Shown: piece by piece, positions 21,052-28,809 of the stretch | Layout of the letters: the number at the start of each line of letters is the position of its first letter | Position numbering within the stretch: position 1 is the first letter of the stretch | Source: Xanthomonas sp. AM6 | Lineage (GTDB): Bacteria; Pseudomonadota; Gammaproteobacteria; Xanthomonadales; Xanthomonadaceae | Length of the DNA stretch: 64,000 nt | Assembly (NCBI RefSeq): GCF_025665335.1 | Contig: NZ_CP106869.1 | Span: 4,614,501-4,678,500 of the forward strand | Reading direction: 5' to 3' | Program-made: the position numbers and the translations under genes | The notes under the pieces: generated by a model | Seen by the model: the letters and a program-made list of their open reading frames with translations, nothing else | What the model was told of the DNA's origin: nothing | Database searches by the model: none

Positions 21052-21238
21052 GGCCGGGATTGGGGATTGGGGATTGGGGGATTCGGAATTGGTAAAAGCG
21101 GGACCGTGGCTGTTACCGATCGCGCCTCACAAAACTCCGGATCGCTGCTTCTCAGGTCAATGAGTCGGAGAGAGATCGGGGATTGGGAAAGGCGGGCTCG
21201 GGATCGCTTTTGCCAATCCCCAATCCCGGCCCCTCACA
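21052..21238. repeat. Inverted G-rich heptamer tracts between nrdB and flavodoxin genes
   Basis: GGGATTG heptamers near 21056-21088 and their inverse (CCAATCCCCAATCCC) near 21216-21236 face each other about 135 bp apart. In the nrd transcript they would pair to form a stem of about 20 bp enclosing the intercistronic region. Another heptamer tract in the first orientation begins near 21178. The elements also carry the tail GGTAAAAGCGG. Confidence 0.75.
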
Positions 21239-22274
21239 GATCGTCGAATCCGTTGTCCGAATTGGTCTTCTTGTAGCTGGCGTTGCGCATCTCGAAGAAG
21301 TCGGTCTTGGTCTCGGTGAAGTTGTCCGCGTAGGCCTTGATCCACGGCATCACGTTGTCGCTGGCGTCGGTGTACAGCTTCTCGATGCCGAGCATGCCGG
21401 ACATCTTGTTGGCGCGGTACTTCACGTACTGGATCATCTCGTCCACGTCGATGCCCTCGATGCCGTCGAGCACTTCCGAGGACCACTCGGTCTCCAGCCG
21501 GATCGCGTGCTCGAATGCCTGGTGCACGTAGTCGGTCAGTTCGTTGGTCTGCAGCTCGGCGTTCTCGCCGATGATCGCGCGGATCAGCTCGCTGATGAAC
21601 TTGGTGTGGGCCAGCTCGTCGCGGTTGATGAAGCTGATGATCTTGCCGGTGCCGGTCATGCGGTTCTGCCGCACCAGGTTGTAGAAGTAGGCGAAGCCGG
21701 AATAGAAGTTGATGCCTTCCAGGATCGAGGACTGGATCAGCGAGCGCAGCAGGGTCTCGGCGGTCTTCTCGCGCATGAAGTCGTCGTAGGCCTGCATGAT
21801 CGGCTGGTTGCGCGCGATGATGGTCGGGTGCGTGCGCGCGATCTCGAACACGCGGTTCTGGTCGGCCAGCCCGGCGATGGACGCCAGCACGTAGGAATAG
21901 CTCTCGTTGTGGATCACTTCCTGCTGGCCGATGATCGCCGCGTTGGCGTGCGCGGCCGGGTCGGTGATGTATTCGGCGACGTTGTAGATGAAGCGCGTCT
22001 GCGGCGAATCCAGCGTGGCCAGCAGGCCGATGATCGAGTCGTAGGCATTCTTCTCGCGCGCCGACAGCTCGCCGTACTGCTTGGCGTCGCCCTTCATGTC
22101 CACCTCGTCGGGGATCCAGAAGTTGGTCGACAGTTCCTTGTAGGCCCGGTAGAACGACGGATACGGGATGTCGTTCCAGTTGAGGATGCCGCTGGTGGTG
22201 CCGTTGATGATCCCGGTGGAGCGGTTGGGATGCATCGGTTCGAGGATCTTGATGCGGTCGAGCGCGATGGCCAT
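21234..22274 (-). CDS. nrdB: Class Ia ribonucleoside-diphosphate reductase, beta subunit
   Basis: A 346-residue radical-generating subunit. All cofactor residues are present by comparison with E. coli NrdB: metal ligands Asp89 (ATLDS), Glu119 and His122 (QEVIH), Glu186 (ILEGINFY), Glu220 and His223 (NRDELAH), and the radical tyrosine Tyr126 (NESYSY). The C-terminus (NSDNGFDDL) resembles the tail that docks on NrdA. The start at MAIALDRIKI fits family alignment; an upstream frame of 21 codons is not conserved. It lies 122 bp after nrdA on the same strand and would form the alpha2beta2 enzyme making dNDPs. Confidence 0.97.
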   Translation of the reverse strand: MAIALDRIKILEPMHPNRSTGIINGTTSGILNWNDIPYPSFYRAYKELSTNFWIPDEVDMKGDAKQYGELSAREKNAYDSIIGLLATLDSPQTRFIYNVAEYITDPAAHANAAIIGQQEVIHNESYSYVLASIAGLADQNRVFEIARTHPTIIARNQPIMQAYDDFMREKTAETLLRSLIQSSILEGINFYSGFAYFYNLVRQNRMTGTGKIISFINRDELAHTKFISELIRAIIGENAELQTNELTDYVHQAFEHAIRLETEWSSEVLDGIEGIDVDEMIQYVKYRANKMSGMLGIEKLYTDASDNVMPWIKAYADNFTETKTDFFEMRNASYKKTNSDNGFDDL

Positions 22275-22396
22275 GGGTCGGATTCGGTAGTCGGGTGAAA
22301 AGCGCCGCAGGCGGCGCGGCGATGCGGGGCGACGCACCGCGCGCAGGGCGCCCCTTGGGAAGCCATGCGCGCGGGAGCGCCGCTACGGGGTGGCGA

Positions 22397-24811
22397 TCAG
22401 CTCGAGCACCACTCGCATTCGCTGATGTCGATATCGTTGGAGCGCACGTAGTAGGTGGTCTTCAGGCCTTCCTTCCACGCGGTCATGTGCAGGTCCAGCA
22501 GGGTGCTGGCGCGGATGCCGCTGGGCACGTAGAAGTTGAAGCTGATCGACTGGTCGACGTGGCGCTGGCGGCGCGCGTTCTGGCGCACGCTGGCGAACTG
22601 GTCCACCCGGTAGGCGCCCTTCTCGTAGTACGGGTAGGTGTCCACGGTCAGGCCCGGCGCCACCACCGGACGGCGGAAGTCCTTCTTTTCCTCGTAGTAG
22701 AACGCGCTGTAGATCGGGTCGATCGAGGCGGTGGAGCCGGCGATCTGCGCGGTACTCATGTTCGGCGCCACCGCCACCATCCACGCGTTGCGCACGCCGT
22801 TGATGCTGACCTGCGCGGCCAGTTCCTGCCACTCGGGGCTGGTATAGCCGCGCTTGCTGAAGTACTCGCCGTTCTGCCAGTCGCTGCCCTTGAACACCTT
22901 GTAGGCGCCCTTCTCCTTGGCCAGCGCCAGGCTCGCCTGGATGGTCAGGTAGTTGATGCGCTCGTAGAGCTCGTCGCTGTAGTCCTCGGCCTGCTTGGAA
23001 TTCCAGTCGATGCCCTTCTGCGCCAGCAGGTGGTGCCAGCCGAACGTGCCCAGGCCGATCGCGCGGTACTTCTGGTTGGTGATGGTGGCCTGCGGCACCG
23101 GCAGGTCGTTGAGATCGATCACGTTGTCGAGCATGCGCACCTGCACGCGGATCAGCCGCTCCAGCACGTCCGGCGAGAGCAGGTCCGGCTGCGCGGTGAC
23201 CGCGCGGCCCAGGTTCACCGAGGACAGGTTGCACACGACGAAGTCGCCGGCCTGCTTGGTGGTCACGATCTGGTCGCCGCTGATCATCTCCTGGATGACC
23301 CGGGTCGGGCTCATGTTCTGCAGGATCTCGGTGCACAGGTTGCTGGAATAGACCATGCCCTGGTGCTTGTTCGGGTTCATGCGATTGACTTCGTCGCGAT
23401 AGAACATGAACGGGTTGCCGGTCTCCAGCTGGCTGACCATGATCCGCTTGAACATGTCGATGGCCTTGACCACCTTGCGGCCGATGCGCTCGTCGGCCAC
23501 CACTTCCTCGTAGCGGGCGCGGAAGCTGCCTTCGCCGCGCTTCTCGTCGAAGAAGTCCTGCAGGTACCAGCCCTTGACCTCCTTCACCTCGTGCGGGTCG
23601 AACAGGTACCACTCGCCGCGGCGTTCCACCGCTTCCATGAAGATGTCCGGCACGCACACCGCGGTGAACACGTCGTGCGCGCGCAGGCGCTGGTCGCCGT
23701 TGTTCAGGCGCAGGTCCAAGAACGCCTCGATGTCGCGGTGCCAGATGTCCAGGTACACGGCGATGGCGCCCTTGCGCTGGCCGAGCTGGTCCACCGACAC
23801 CGCGGTGTTGTTGAGCTGCTTGATCCACGGCACCACGCCGCCGCTGGAGTTCTTGACCCCGCGGATCGCCGAGCCGGACGACCGCACGTAGCCCAGGTAG
23901 GCGCCGACGCCGCCGCCGTGCTTGGACACGCGCGCCACGTCGGTGTTGGAGTCGTAGATGCCCTGCAGGCTGTCGTCGACGGTGTCGATGAAGCAGCTCG
24001 ACAGCTGCCCGCCGATCTTGCCGGCGTTGGCCAGCGTCGGCGTGGCCACGGTCATGTACAGGTTGGACAGCGCCCAGTAGGCCTCGCCGACCAGCTGCAT
24101 GCGCCGCTCGCGCGGCTTCTCGTCCTGCATCAGGTACAGCGCGATGGTCAGCCAGCGCTCCTGCGGCAGTTCGTAGACCTTGCGCGAGTTGTCGGTGGCC
24201 AGGTAGCGCGTGGCCAGCAGGTACAGGCCGTTGTAGGCGAACAGCTTGTCGCGTTCCGGGTCGATCATCCGGCCGGCTTCGGCCAGTTCGTCCTTGGAGT
24301 AGTTCTTGAGGATGTCGATCGAGTACACGCCGCGGTCGGCCAGGCTTTCCTGCAGGCCGACGTAGGAGCCGTACTTCTCGCCGGCATCGTAGAAGCGGTT
24401 CTTGCTGGCGCGCTTGTACAGGCGGTGCAGGTACAGGCGCGCGGCGAAGTACTCCCACTCCGGCGTGGCGATGTCCACGCGCGACTCGGCCTCGCGGATC
24501 AGGTAGTCGACCATGTCGTCGGCCGACAGGCTTTCCTTCTTCTCCACGAAGGCGAAGGCCTTGCGCTCGTAGTCGGCCACGTCCAGCTGCGGGAACTCGG
24601 CGTGGATCCGGTCCAGGGTGCGCTGCAGGCGCGAGCGGTCGAAGGCCATGCGGCGGTTGCCGCCGTCCTTGACGATCCAGGTCACGGCGCGCTGGTCGTT
24701 GCTCGGCTCGCTGGCGGCCACGTCGGGCTGCGCGGCGGCGGCGGCAGGCGTGGAGTCGACGTCGGCGGCGTCGAGGGGGGCTGCGGCCGGCAGGCTGTGG
24801 GTCTGGCTCAT
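22397..24811 (-). CDS. nrdA: Class Ia ribonucleoside-diphosphate reductase, alpha subunit
   Basis: An 804-residue catalytic subunit. An N-terminal ATP-cone (TWIVKDGGNRRMAFDRSRLQ) provides allosteric activity control. Catalytic motifs follow: SSCFIDTVDDS with the first active-site Cys, NLCTEIL with the radical Cys and Glu, and near the C-terminus the tyrosine pair in LKTTYYVRS. The protein ends SECEWCSS, the swinging Cys pair. The ATG at 24811 has GGAG 6 nt upstream; an in-frame TTG at 24823 overlaps that ribosome site and is less likely. It heads the nrdA-nrdB-flavodoxin-thioredoxin operon, preceded by a cobalamin riboswitch and NrdR-like boxes. Confidence 0.97.
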   Translation of the reverse strand: MSQTHSLPAAAPLDAADVDSTPAAAAAQPDVAASEPSNDQRAVTWIVKDGGNRRMAFDRSRLQRTLDRIHAEFPQLDVADYERKAFAFVEKKESLSADDMVDYLIREAESRVDIATPEWEYFAARLYLHRLYKRASKNRFYDAGEKYGSYVGLQESLADRGVYSIDILKNYSKDELAEAGRMIDPERDKLFAYNGLYLLATRYLATDNSRKVYELPQERWLTIALYLMQDEKPRERRMQLVGEAYWALSNLYMTVATPTLANAGKIGGQLSSCFIDTVDDSLQGIYDSNTDVARVSKHGGGVGAYLGYVRSSGSAIRGVKNSSGGVVPWIKQLNNTAVSVDQLGQRKGAIAVYLDIWHRDIEAFLDLRLNNGDQRLRAHDVFTAVCVPDIFMEAVERRGEWYLFDPHEVKEVKGWYLQDFFDEKRGEGSFRARYEEVVADERIGRKVVKAIDMFKRIMVSQLETGNPFMFYRDEVNRMNPNKHQGMVYSSNLCTEILQNMSPTRVIQEMISGDQIVTTKQAGDFVVCNLSSVNLGRAVTAQPDLLSPDVLERLIRVQVRMLDNVIDLNDLPVPQATITNQKYRAIGLGTFGWHHLLAQKGIDWNSKQAEDYSDELYERINYLTIQASLALAKEKGAYKVFKGSDWQNGEYFSKRGYTSPEWQELAAQVSINGVRNAWMVAVAPNMSTAQIAGSTASIDPIYSAFYYEEKKDFRRPVVAPGLTVDTYPYYEKGAYRVDQFASVRQNARRQRHVDQSISFNFYVPSGIRASTLLDLHMTAWKEGLKTTYYVRSNDIDISECEWCSS

Positions 24812-24945
24812 GATGGTCTCCAAGCGTGGTGCACCGGCTGCCCGGCCCTCGCAGGCAGGACTCCGACCGGATCAGCAGCGTGGGGACGCGGTGTCGCAGC
24901 GACCGCGACGGCGCAGGCGCGAGCCTGCGGGCGGTCACCGCTTCA

Positions 24946-24978
24946 CCGACCATCTCCCCCCGGAGATTCAACGGTCGG
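24946..24978 (-). other. Leader hairpin between B12 riboswitch and nrdA
   Basis: In the nrdA transcript, CCGACC and AUCUCC pair with GGAGAU and GGUCGG to form a bulged hairpin. The 3' arm contains GAUGGUC, exactly complementary to GACCAUC lying between the nrdA ribosome site and its ATG. The hairpin may therefore be part of a switch that exposes or hides the start. No U-run follows it, which argues against an intrinsic terminator. Confidence 0.4.
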
Positions 24979-24989
24979 CGCCGCGCTGT

Positions 24990-25197
24990 GTGCATCGCGC
25001 GGCTGTCGGCAGGTCTTCGGGCTTATGGGCGGCGGCCGAATGGCCGGTTCCTAGCCCGTCGCTTCCCAAGGCGGGACGCCTCAGTGCGGGTGACGGGTTC
25101 GTTCCCAATTACCGCTGCGGGGCAGCGCCGGCCTGAGCGCTCGCGCGCCGCACCGGCTTCCCTTTTGATCCCGCAGCCTGGTGGCTGCTGGAACCGA
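24990..25197 (-). promoter_or_regulatory. Cobalamin (AdoCbl) riboswitch upstream of nrdA
   Basis: Read on the minus strand, the conserved elements of the cobalamin riboswitch appear in order: GGTTCC (25195-25190), AAAAGGGAAGCCGGTG (25166-25151), GCTGCCCCGCAGCGGTAA (25126-25109), a CCGCACTGAGG segment near 25085, TGGGAAGC (25068-25061), and a B12 box TAAGCCCGAAGACCTGCC (25025-25008). The expected stems around them are GC-rich and complementary. In known cases binding of adenosylcobalamin represses the downstream gene. Here that gene is a B12-independent class Ia reductase, which suggests a B12-dependent reductase elsewhere in the genome. The exact ends and the expression platform are not determined. 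Confidence 0.88.
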
Positions 25198-25200
25198 CCA

Positions 25201-25214
25201 CCACAAGATAGTGG
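25201..25214. promoter_or_regulatory. NrdR-like box 1 (overlaps -10)
   Basis: CCACAAGATAGTGG resembles the NrdR box (consensus about ACACWATATATWGTGT) but is 2 bp shorter in the centre. It overlaps the predicted -10 hexamer of the nrdA promoter. Its centre lies 33 bp, about three helical turns, from the second box. Confidence 0.55.
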
Positions 25215-25233
25215 GGTGCCCGGGCGTCGTCAA
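25205..25233 (-). promoter_or_regulatory. Sigma70-type promoter of the nrdA operon
   Basis: On the minus strand a TTGACG -35 hexamer (25233-25228) and TATCTT -10 hexamer (25210-25205) are separated by exactly 17 bp. Transcription would start near 25198, just before the first conserved riboswitch bases. Confidence 0.7.
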
Positions 25234-25248
25234 CGCTAAATGTAGTCG
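25233..25248. promoter_or_regulatory. NrdR-like box 2 (upstream of -35)
   Basis: ACGCTAAATGTAGTCG matches the 16-bp NrdR palindrome in most of its core (CTA-ATGTAGT). It abuts the -35 hexamer of the nrdA promoter, as expected for the tandem boxes bound by NrdR. Confidence 0.6.
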
Positions 25249-25549
25249 AAAAGCCGAAAACCCAAGCGGGGCAAGAGTTTGCCGTGGCGACGCGGCGAAA
25301 CCCCGCGGCGGGACGCTGGATCCGGCCTGGAACGGGCCACAGCGCCCATGCCGCAAAGGCCTCGACGCGGCCACCGGGGGCTGGCGGCGCGCGCCGGCCC
25401 GCGCCGGTTGCGCAGGACACCGGCAACCGGCACGCCGGGCAGGCCGAACGGCGGCCGCAGCGGCCGCCGCCAGCCGTGTGCGGCCCGGGTCGCACGAACA
25501 TGCGGTGCAAGCGGCGCTGGCCGCCGTAGGGACGCGGGTCCCGCTCAGT

Positions 25550-25840
25550 TCAGCGCGAGCGCGGTCCGGCCTGCTGCATGGCCTGCTGCATGGCCGCGCG
25601 CAGTTCGTCCGGCGACAACTGGCCGTCGTGGTTGCTGTCCAGCGCATCGAAGCGCCTGGCGATGCGTGGCAGCGACGCGTCGGCCTCGTTGCGGCTGACC
25701 AGGCCGTCGCCGTTGGCGTCGGCCGCCGTCAGCCGCTGCTGCAGCTGCTGCTTCTGCGCGGCGGTCGGCGCGGTCTGGGCGGCGGCGGTACCGGCTGCCA
25801 GCAGGCTGCACAGCACTCCATGGATGATGGCTGTCTTCAT
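25550..25840 (-). CDS. Exported EF-hand protein
   Basis: A 96-residue small protein with an N-terminal signal peptide (MKTAIIHGVLCSLLAAGTAAAQ) and two consecutive EF-hand calcium loops: DANGDGLVSRNE (residues 41-52) and DSNHDGQLSPDE (68-79). Both have acidic or Asn/Ser residues at the ligand positions and Glu at position 12. It is probably periplasmic or secreted and may bind calcium. The start has a GAGGATCGCC stretch upstream. The 300 bp between it and the nrdA promoter hold nothing recognisable. Confidence 0.85.
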   Translation of the reverse strand: MKTAIIHGVLCSLLAAGTAAAQTAPTAAQKQQLQQRLTAADANGDGLVSRNEADASLPRIARRFDALDSNHDGQLSPDELRAAMQQAMQQAGPRSR

Positions 25841-25968
25841 GGCGATCCTCGGCTAAGGGATAAGGAATGGACGAAACGCGGCGGCACGCGCGGCAACACG
25901 CGGCGGCGCAGCGCGATGTCGATGGCGAAGCCGCCCCGGGAATGTGATCGCTGCACCACGGCGCGCGA

Positions 25969-26511
25969 CTACGGACGGCAGGCCACGACTTCGCCGGCGG
26001 CAGTGGTGCAGGTCCCGGTGTGGCTGACGCTGCCGTCGGCGGCCGTGGTCGAGCCCTGGTAACTGGCGCCGTTGGCGGCCGTGGCGCTGGTCTGGCGGCT
26101 GCCGGTCACGCTGCCGTCGGCGCTGCGGGCGAACCCGCCGCTGCTGCTGGCGCTGCCGCCGTTGGCGCCGACGACGCTGGCGCTGCCCTGGCGACCGGCG
26201 CTGCCGTCGGCGTTGTGGTAGGCGCTGCCCTGGCGCGTGACCGCGCCGCCGTTGACGCCGCTGGCGGTTGCGCCGCTGCTGCCCGACGCGTTGCCCTGGC
26301 CGTCGGCCTGCCACTGCCGCGCCCGCGTGCGGCTGCCGTGGGCACCGCTGGCGCTGGCATTCACTGCGGCGCTGCGGGCGCCATCCACGTGGCTGGCGGT
26401 GCGGGTCCGGGTGCGCTCGCGCGCCTGCGCCTCGGGCGCCGCCACTGCGGTCAGGCCGCCTGCGGCCAGGGTGAACAGCAGGATCGAGCTACGTAGCGAG
26501 AGGGTCATCAT
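25969..26511 (-). CDS. Exported Gly/Ser/Ala/Asn-rich repetitive protein, function unknown
   Basis: A 180-residue protein with a signal peptide (SILLFTLAAGGLTAVAAPEAQA). The mature part starts with a basic Arg/Thr stretch (RERTRTRTASH). It then has about seven imperfect repeats of roughly 15-20 residues built on an (A/V)(N/D)G(G/S) turn, such as SGVNGGAV, HNADGSAG, VGANGGSA, RSADGSVT, TAANGASY and AADGSVSH. It ends with a Cys pair (GTCTTAAGEVVACRP). The pattern suggests a beta-solenoid-like or filamentous surface protein. The first of two adjacent ATGs is used, with GGAG upstream; 26508 is equally possible. No family is recognised. Confidence 0.65.
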   Translation of the reverse strand: MMTLSLRSSILLFTLAAGGLTAVAAPEAQARERTRTRTASHVDGARSAAVNASASGAHGSRTRARQWQADGQGNASGSSGATASGVNGGAVTRQGSAYHNADGSAGRQGSASVVGANGGSASSSGGFARSADGSVTGSRQTSATAANGASYQGSTTAADGSVSHTGTCTTAAGEVVACRP

Positions 26512-26691
26512 GGTTCTCCGGGGAAGCAGCGCGGGGAACGCTGCGGTGGAGCCACGATAGGCCGCATGCGGACGCAAGATGTCGCAGCGTGGCCAGCGGA
26601 TGTTTCTGCGGGCGGCGGCGGAAACATCCGCTTACAAAGTCCGCGCGGCGGGCGTTGCCGGACAGCCGCGGCGCAGCCGATAGTGGCGGCC

Positions 26692-27414
26692 ATGAACGAC
26701 GCCCCTGCCCGCTTGCTCCTGGTCGACGACGACGCGCGTCTGCGCGAACTGCTGCGCCGCTACCTGGAAAGCCAGGACTTCTCGGTGAAGGCGGTGGCCG
26801 ACGGCGCCCAGCTGCAGCAGGCGCTGGCGCGCGGCCATTACGACCTGGTGGTGCTGGACCTGATGCTGCCCGGCGAGAACGGCCTGGAGATCTGCCGGCG
26901 CCTGCGCGGCCAGGGCGACACCACGCCGATCGTGATGCTCACCGCCAAGGGCGACGAGATCGACCGCATCGTCGGCCTGGAGATCGGCGCCGACGACTAC
27001 CTGCCCAAGCCGGTGAACCCGCGCGAGCTGCTGGCACGGATCCGTGCGGTGCTGCGCCGCACGCGGCCGGCCGGTGCCGGCGCGCCGCAACCGGACGGCG
27101 GCGAGATCGGCTTCGGCCGCTTCCGCCTGCACCTGGGCCGGCGCGAACTGAGCTGCGACGGTCAACCGCTGAAGCTGACCACCGCCGAATTCGCGGTGCT
27201 GTCGGTGCTGCTGCGGCATCCGCAGCAGCCGCTCAGCCGCGACCGCCTGATGAGCCTGGCGCACGGCCGCGAGCACGACGCCTTCGCGCGCAGCATCGAC
27301 GTCACCGTGGCGCGGCTGCGCAAGCTGCTCGAAGACGATGCGCGCACGCCGCGGCTGATCCAGACCGTGTGGGGCATCGGCTACGTGTACGTGCCGCCGG
27401 AGACCGCGCCATGA
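26692..27414 (+). CDS. OmpR-type response regulator
   Basis: A 240-residue regulator. The receiver begins RLLLVDDDARLRELLRRYLE, with phosphoacceptor Asp56 in DLVVLDLMLPGENGL and switch Lys in DDYLPKPVNPRE. The winged-helix output domain contains LTTAEFAVLSVLLRHPQQPL and the recognition-helix region DAFARSIDVTVARLRKLLE. The LPKPVNPREL and SIDVTVARLRKLLE segments are characteristic of OmpR itself. Its stop overlaps the kinase start (ATGA). The start MNDAPARLL is preferred over an upstream in-frame ATG at 26566, which adds 42 non-conserved residues. Confidence 0.93.
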   Translation: MNDAPARLLLVDDDARLRELLRRYLESQDFSVKAVADGAQLQQALARGHYDLVVLDLMLPGENGLEICRRLRGQGDTTPIVMLTAKGDEIDRIVGLEIGADDYLPKPVNPRELLARIRAVLRRTRPAGAGAPQPDGGEIGFGRFRLHLGRRELSCDGQPLKLTTAEFAVLSVLLRHPQQPLSRDRLMSLAHGREHDAFARSIDVTVARLRKLLEDDARTPRLIQTVWGIGYVYVPPETAP

Positions 27415-28679
27415 GCCGCGTCCGCCACGCAGGCGATGGCTGGCCGCGCAGCCTGTTCGGGCAGCTGGCGCTGGTGATCGCGCTGGTGCTGGCCGGCGCC
27501 GGCCTGCTGGCGCTGCTGCTCGGCCGCGAACTGGCGCTGCGTCCGGCCGCGCAACAGCTGCTGCGCACGCTGGACGGTTTCGCCAATGTCGCCGAGGCGC
27601 TGCAGCGCTCGCCGGCGGCCGCGGCCTTGGAGCCGGCCCTGCACGAGGCCGGTCTGCAGGTCAGGCACAGTCCGCCGCCGGCCGCCACGCGCACAGGCCC
27701 GCTGGCGAATGACCTGCAGCGGCGCGCCGCCGGCCAGCTCGGCGCGGGGCGCGAACTGCGTCGCGGCGACGACGGTGCGGTGTGGCTCAAGCTGGCCACG
27801 CCCGATCCGCTGTGGGTGGCGTTTTCCAGCGAACGCCGCGGCCATGGCGTGCGCCGCTTCTCGGTGGCGTTGCTGGCCGCCTGCGCGCTGCTGGTATGGC
27901 TGGCCGCGGCGTACTTCGCGCGGCGCCTGGTGTTGCCGCTGCGACAGCTGGCCCAGGCGGCGCCGCATATCGTGCGTGGCGACGGCGCCGTGCCGATCGC
28001 CAGCGGCGGCCCGCGCGAGGTGAGCGACCTGGCGCGGGCCCTGGCCGATGCCAGCGCCGACGTGCGCAGCGCCGCGGCCGAGCGCAGCTTGCTGCTGGCC
28101 GGCATCTCGCACGACGTGCGCACGCCGCTGACCCGCCTGCAGTACGCGCTGGCGCTGCTGCCGCAGGTGGAGCCGGAGCTGCGCGACGGCATGGAGCGCG
28201 ACATCGGCGAGATCGATGCGATCCTGGCGCAGTTCATCGCCTATGCCCGCGACGGCCGCGACGAAGCCAGCGCGCCGCTGGACCTGGTCGAACTGTGCCG
28301 GCATGCGCTGGGCGCGACGCGCGCGGCCTGGGAGGTCGAATTGCCGGAGCACGCGCCGCTGTACGCCAAGCCGATGGCGCTGCAGCGCGCGCTCGGCAAC
28401 CTGATCGGCAATGCCGAGCGCCACGGCGCCGCCCCGTTCCAGTTGCGCCTGGCGCGCGACGGCGACGGCTGGCGCATCGAGGTGCGCGACCATGGCCCCG
28501 GGCTGGACCCGGCGCTGGCCGCCAGCGCGCGGCAGCCGTTCGTGCACGGCGGCCATGGCGGCAGCGGGCTGGGCCTGGCCATCGTCGAGCGCGTCGCCCG
28601 CCAGCACCACGGCGAGCTGCGCCTGGACAATGCCGCCCCGCACGGGCTGCGCGCGACGCTGCGGGTGCGCGAGGCATGA
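27411..28679 (+). CDS. EnvZ-type sensor histidine kinase
   Basis: A 422-residue kinase. TM1 is at about residues 16-38, a short periplasmic part follows, and TM2 is at about 151-170. Then come HAMP (RRLVLPLRQLAQAAPHIVRG) and an H-box LLLAGISHDVRTPLTRLQYA with His234, which is nearly identical in form to EnvZ. The N-box (LGNLIGNAERHG) and G-boxes (DHGPGLDP, GGSGLGLAIVERV) complete it. It is translationally coupled to the preceding OmpR-like regulator. Osmotic or envelope sensing is inferred from family only. Confidence 0.93.
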   Translation: MSRVRHAGDGWPRSLFGQLALVIALVLAGAGLLALLLGRELALRPAAQQLLRTLDGFANVAEALQRSPAAAALEPALHEAGLQVRHSPPPAATRTGPLANDLQRRAAGQLGAGRELRRGDDGAVWLKLATPDPLWVAFSSERRGHGVRRFSVALLAACALLVWLAAAYFARRLVLPLRQLAQAAPHIVRGDGAVPIASGGPREVSDLARALADASADVRSAAAERSLLLAGISHDVRTPLTRLQYALALLPQVEPELRDGMERDIGEIDAILAQFIAYARDGRDEASAPLDLVELCRHALGATRAAWEVELPEHAPLYAKPMALQRALGNLIGNAERHGAAPFQLRLARDGDGWRIEVRDHGPGLDPALAASARQPFVHGGHGGSGLGLAIVERVARQHHGELRLDNAAPHGLRATLRVREA

Positions 28680-28809
28680 ACGGCGGCGCAGTGGCGACGC
28701 CGGCCGCCATGCGCGCCGCGCCAGCCGTTGCCGCGCGCGGCGCAATCGCATCGGCAACGCATCGCGCCGCCCTCCCCTCCCACGCCTGCACCCTCCAAGG
28801 ATTTCGCCC

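Noticed and set aside
24383-24995. A translated leader or N-terminal extension of NrdA from the ATG near 24995
   Set aside because: That ATG lies in a different frame from NrdA, within the end of the riboswitch region, and the encoded Arg/Pro-rich sequence resembles no leader peptide.
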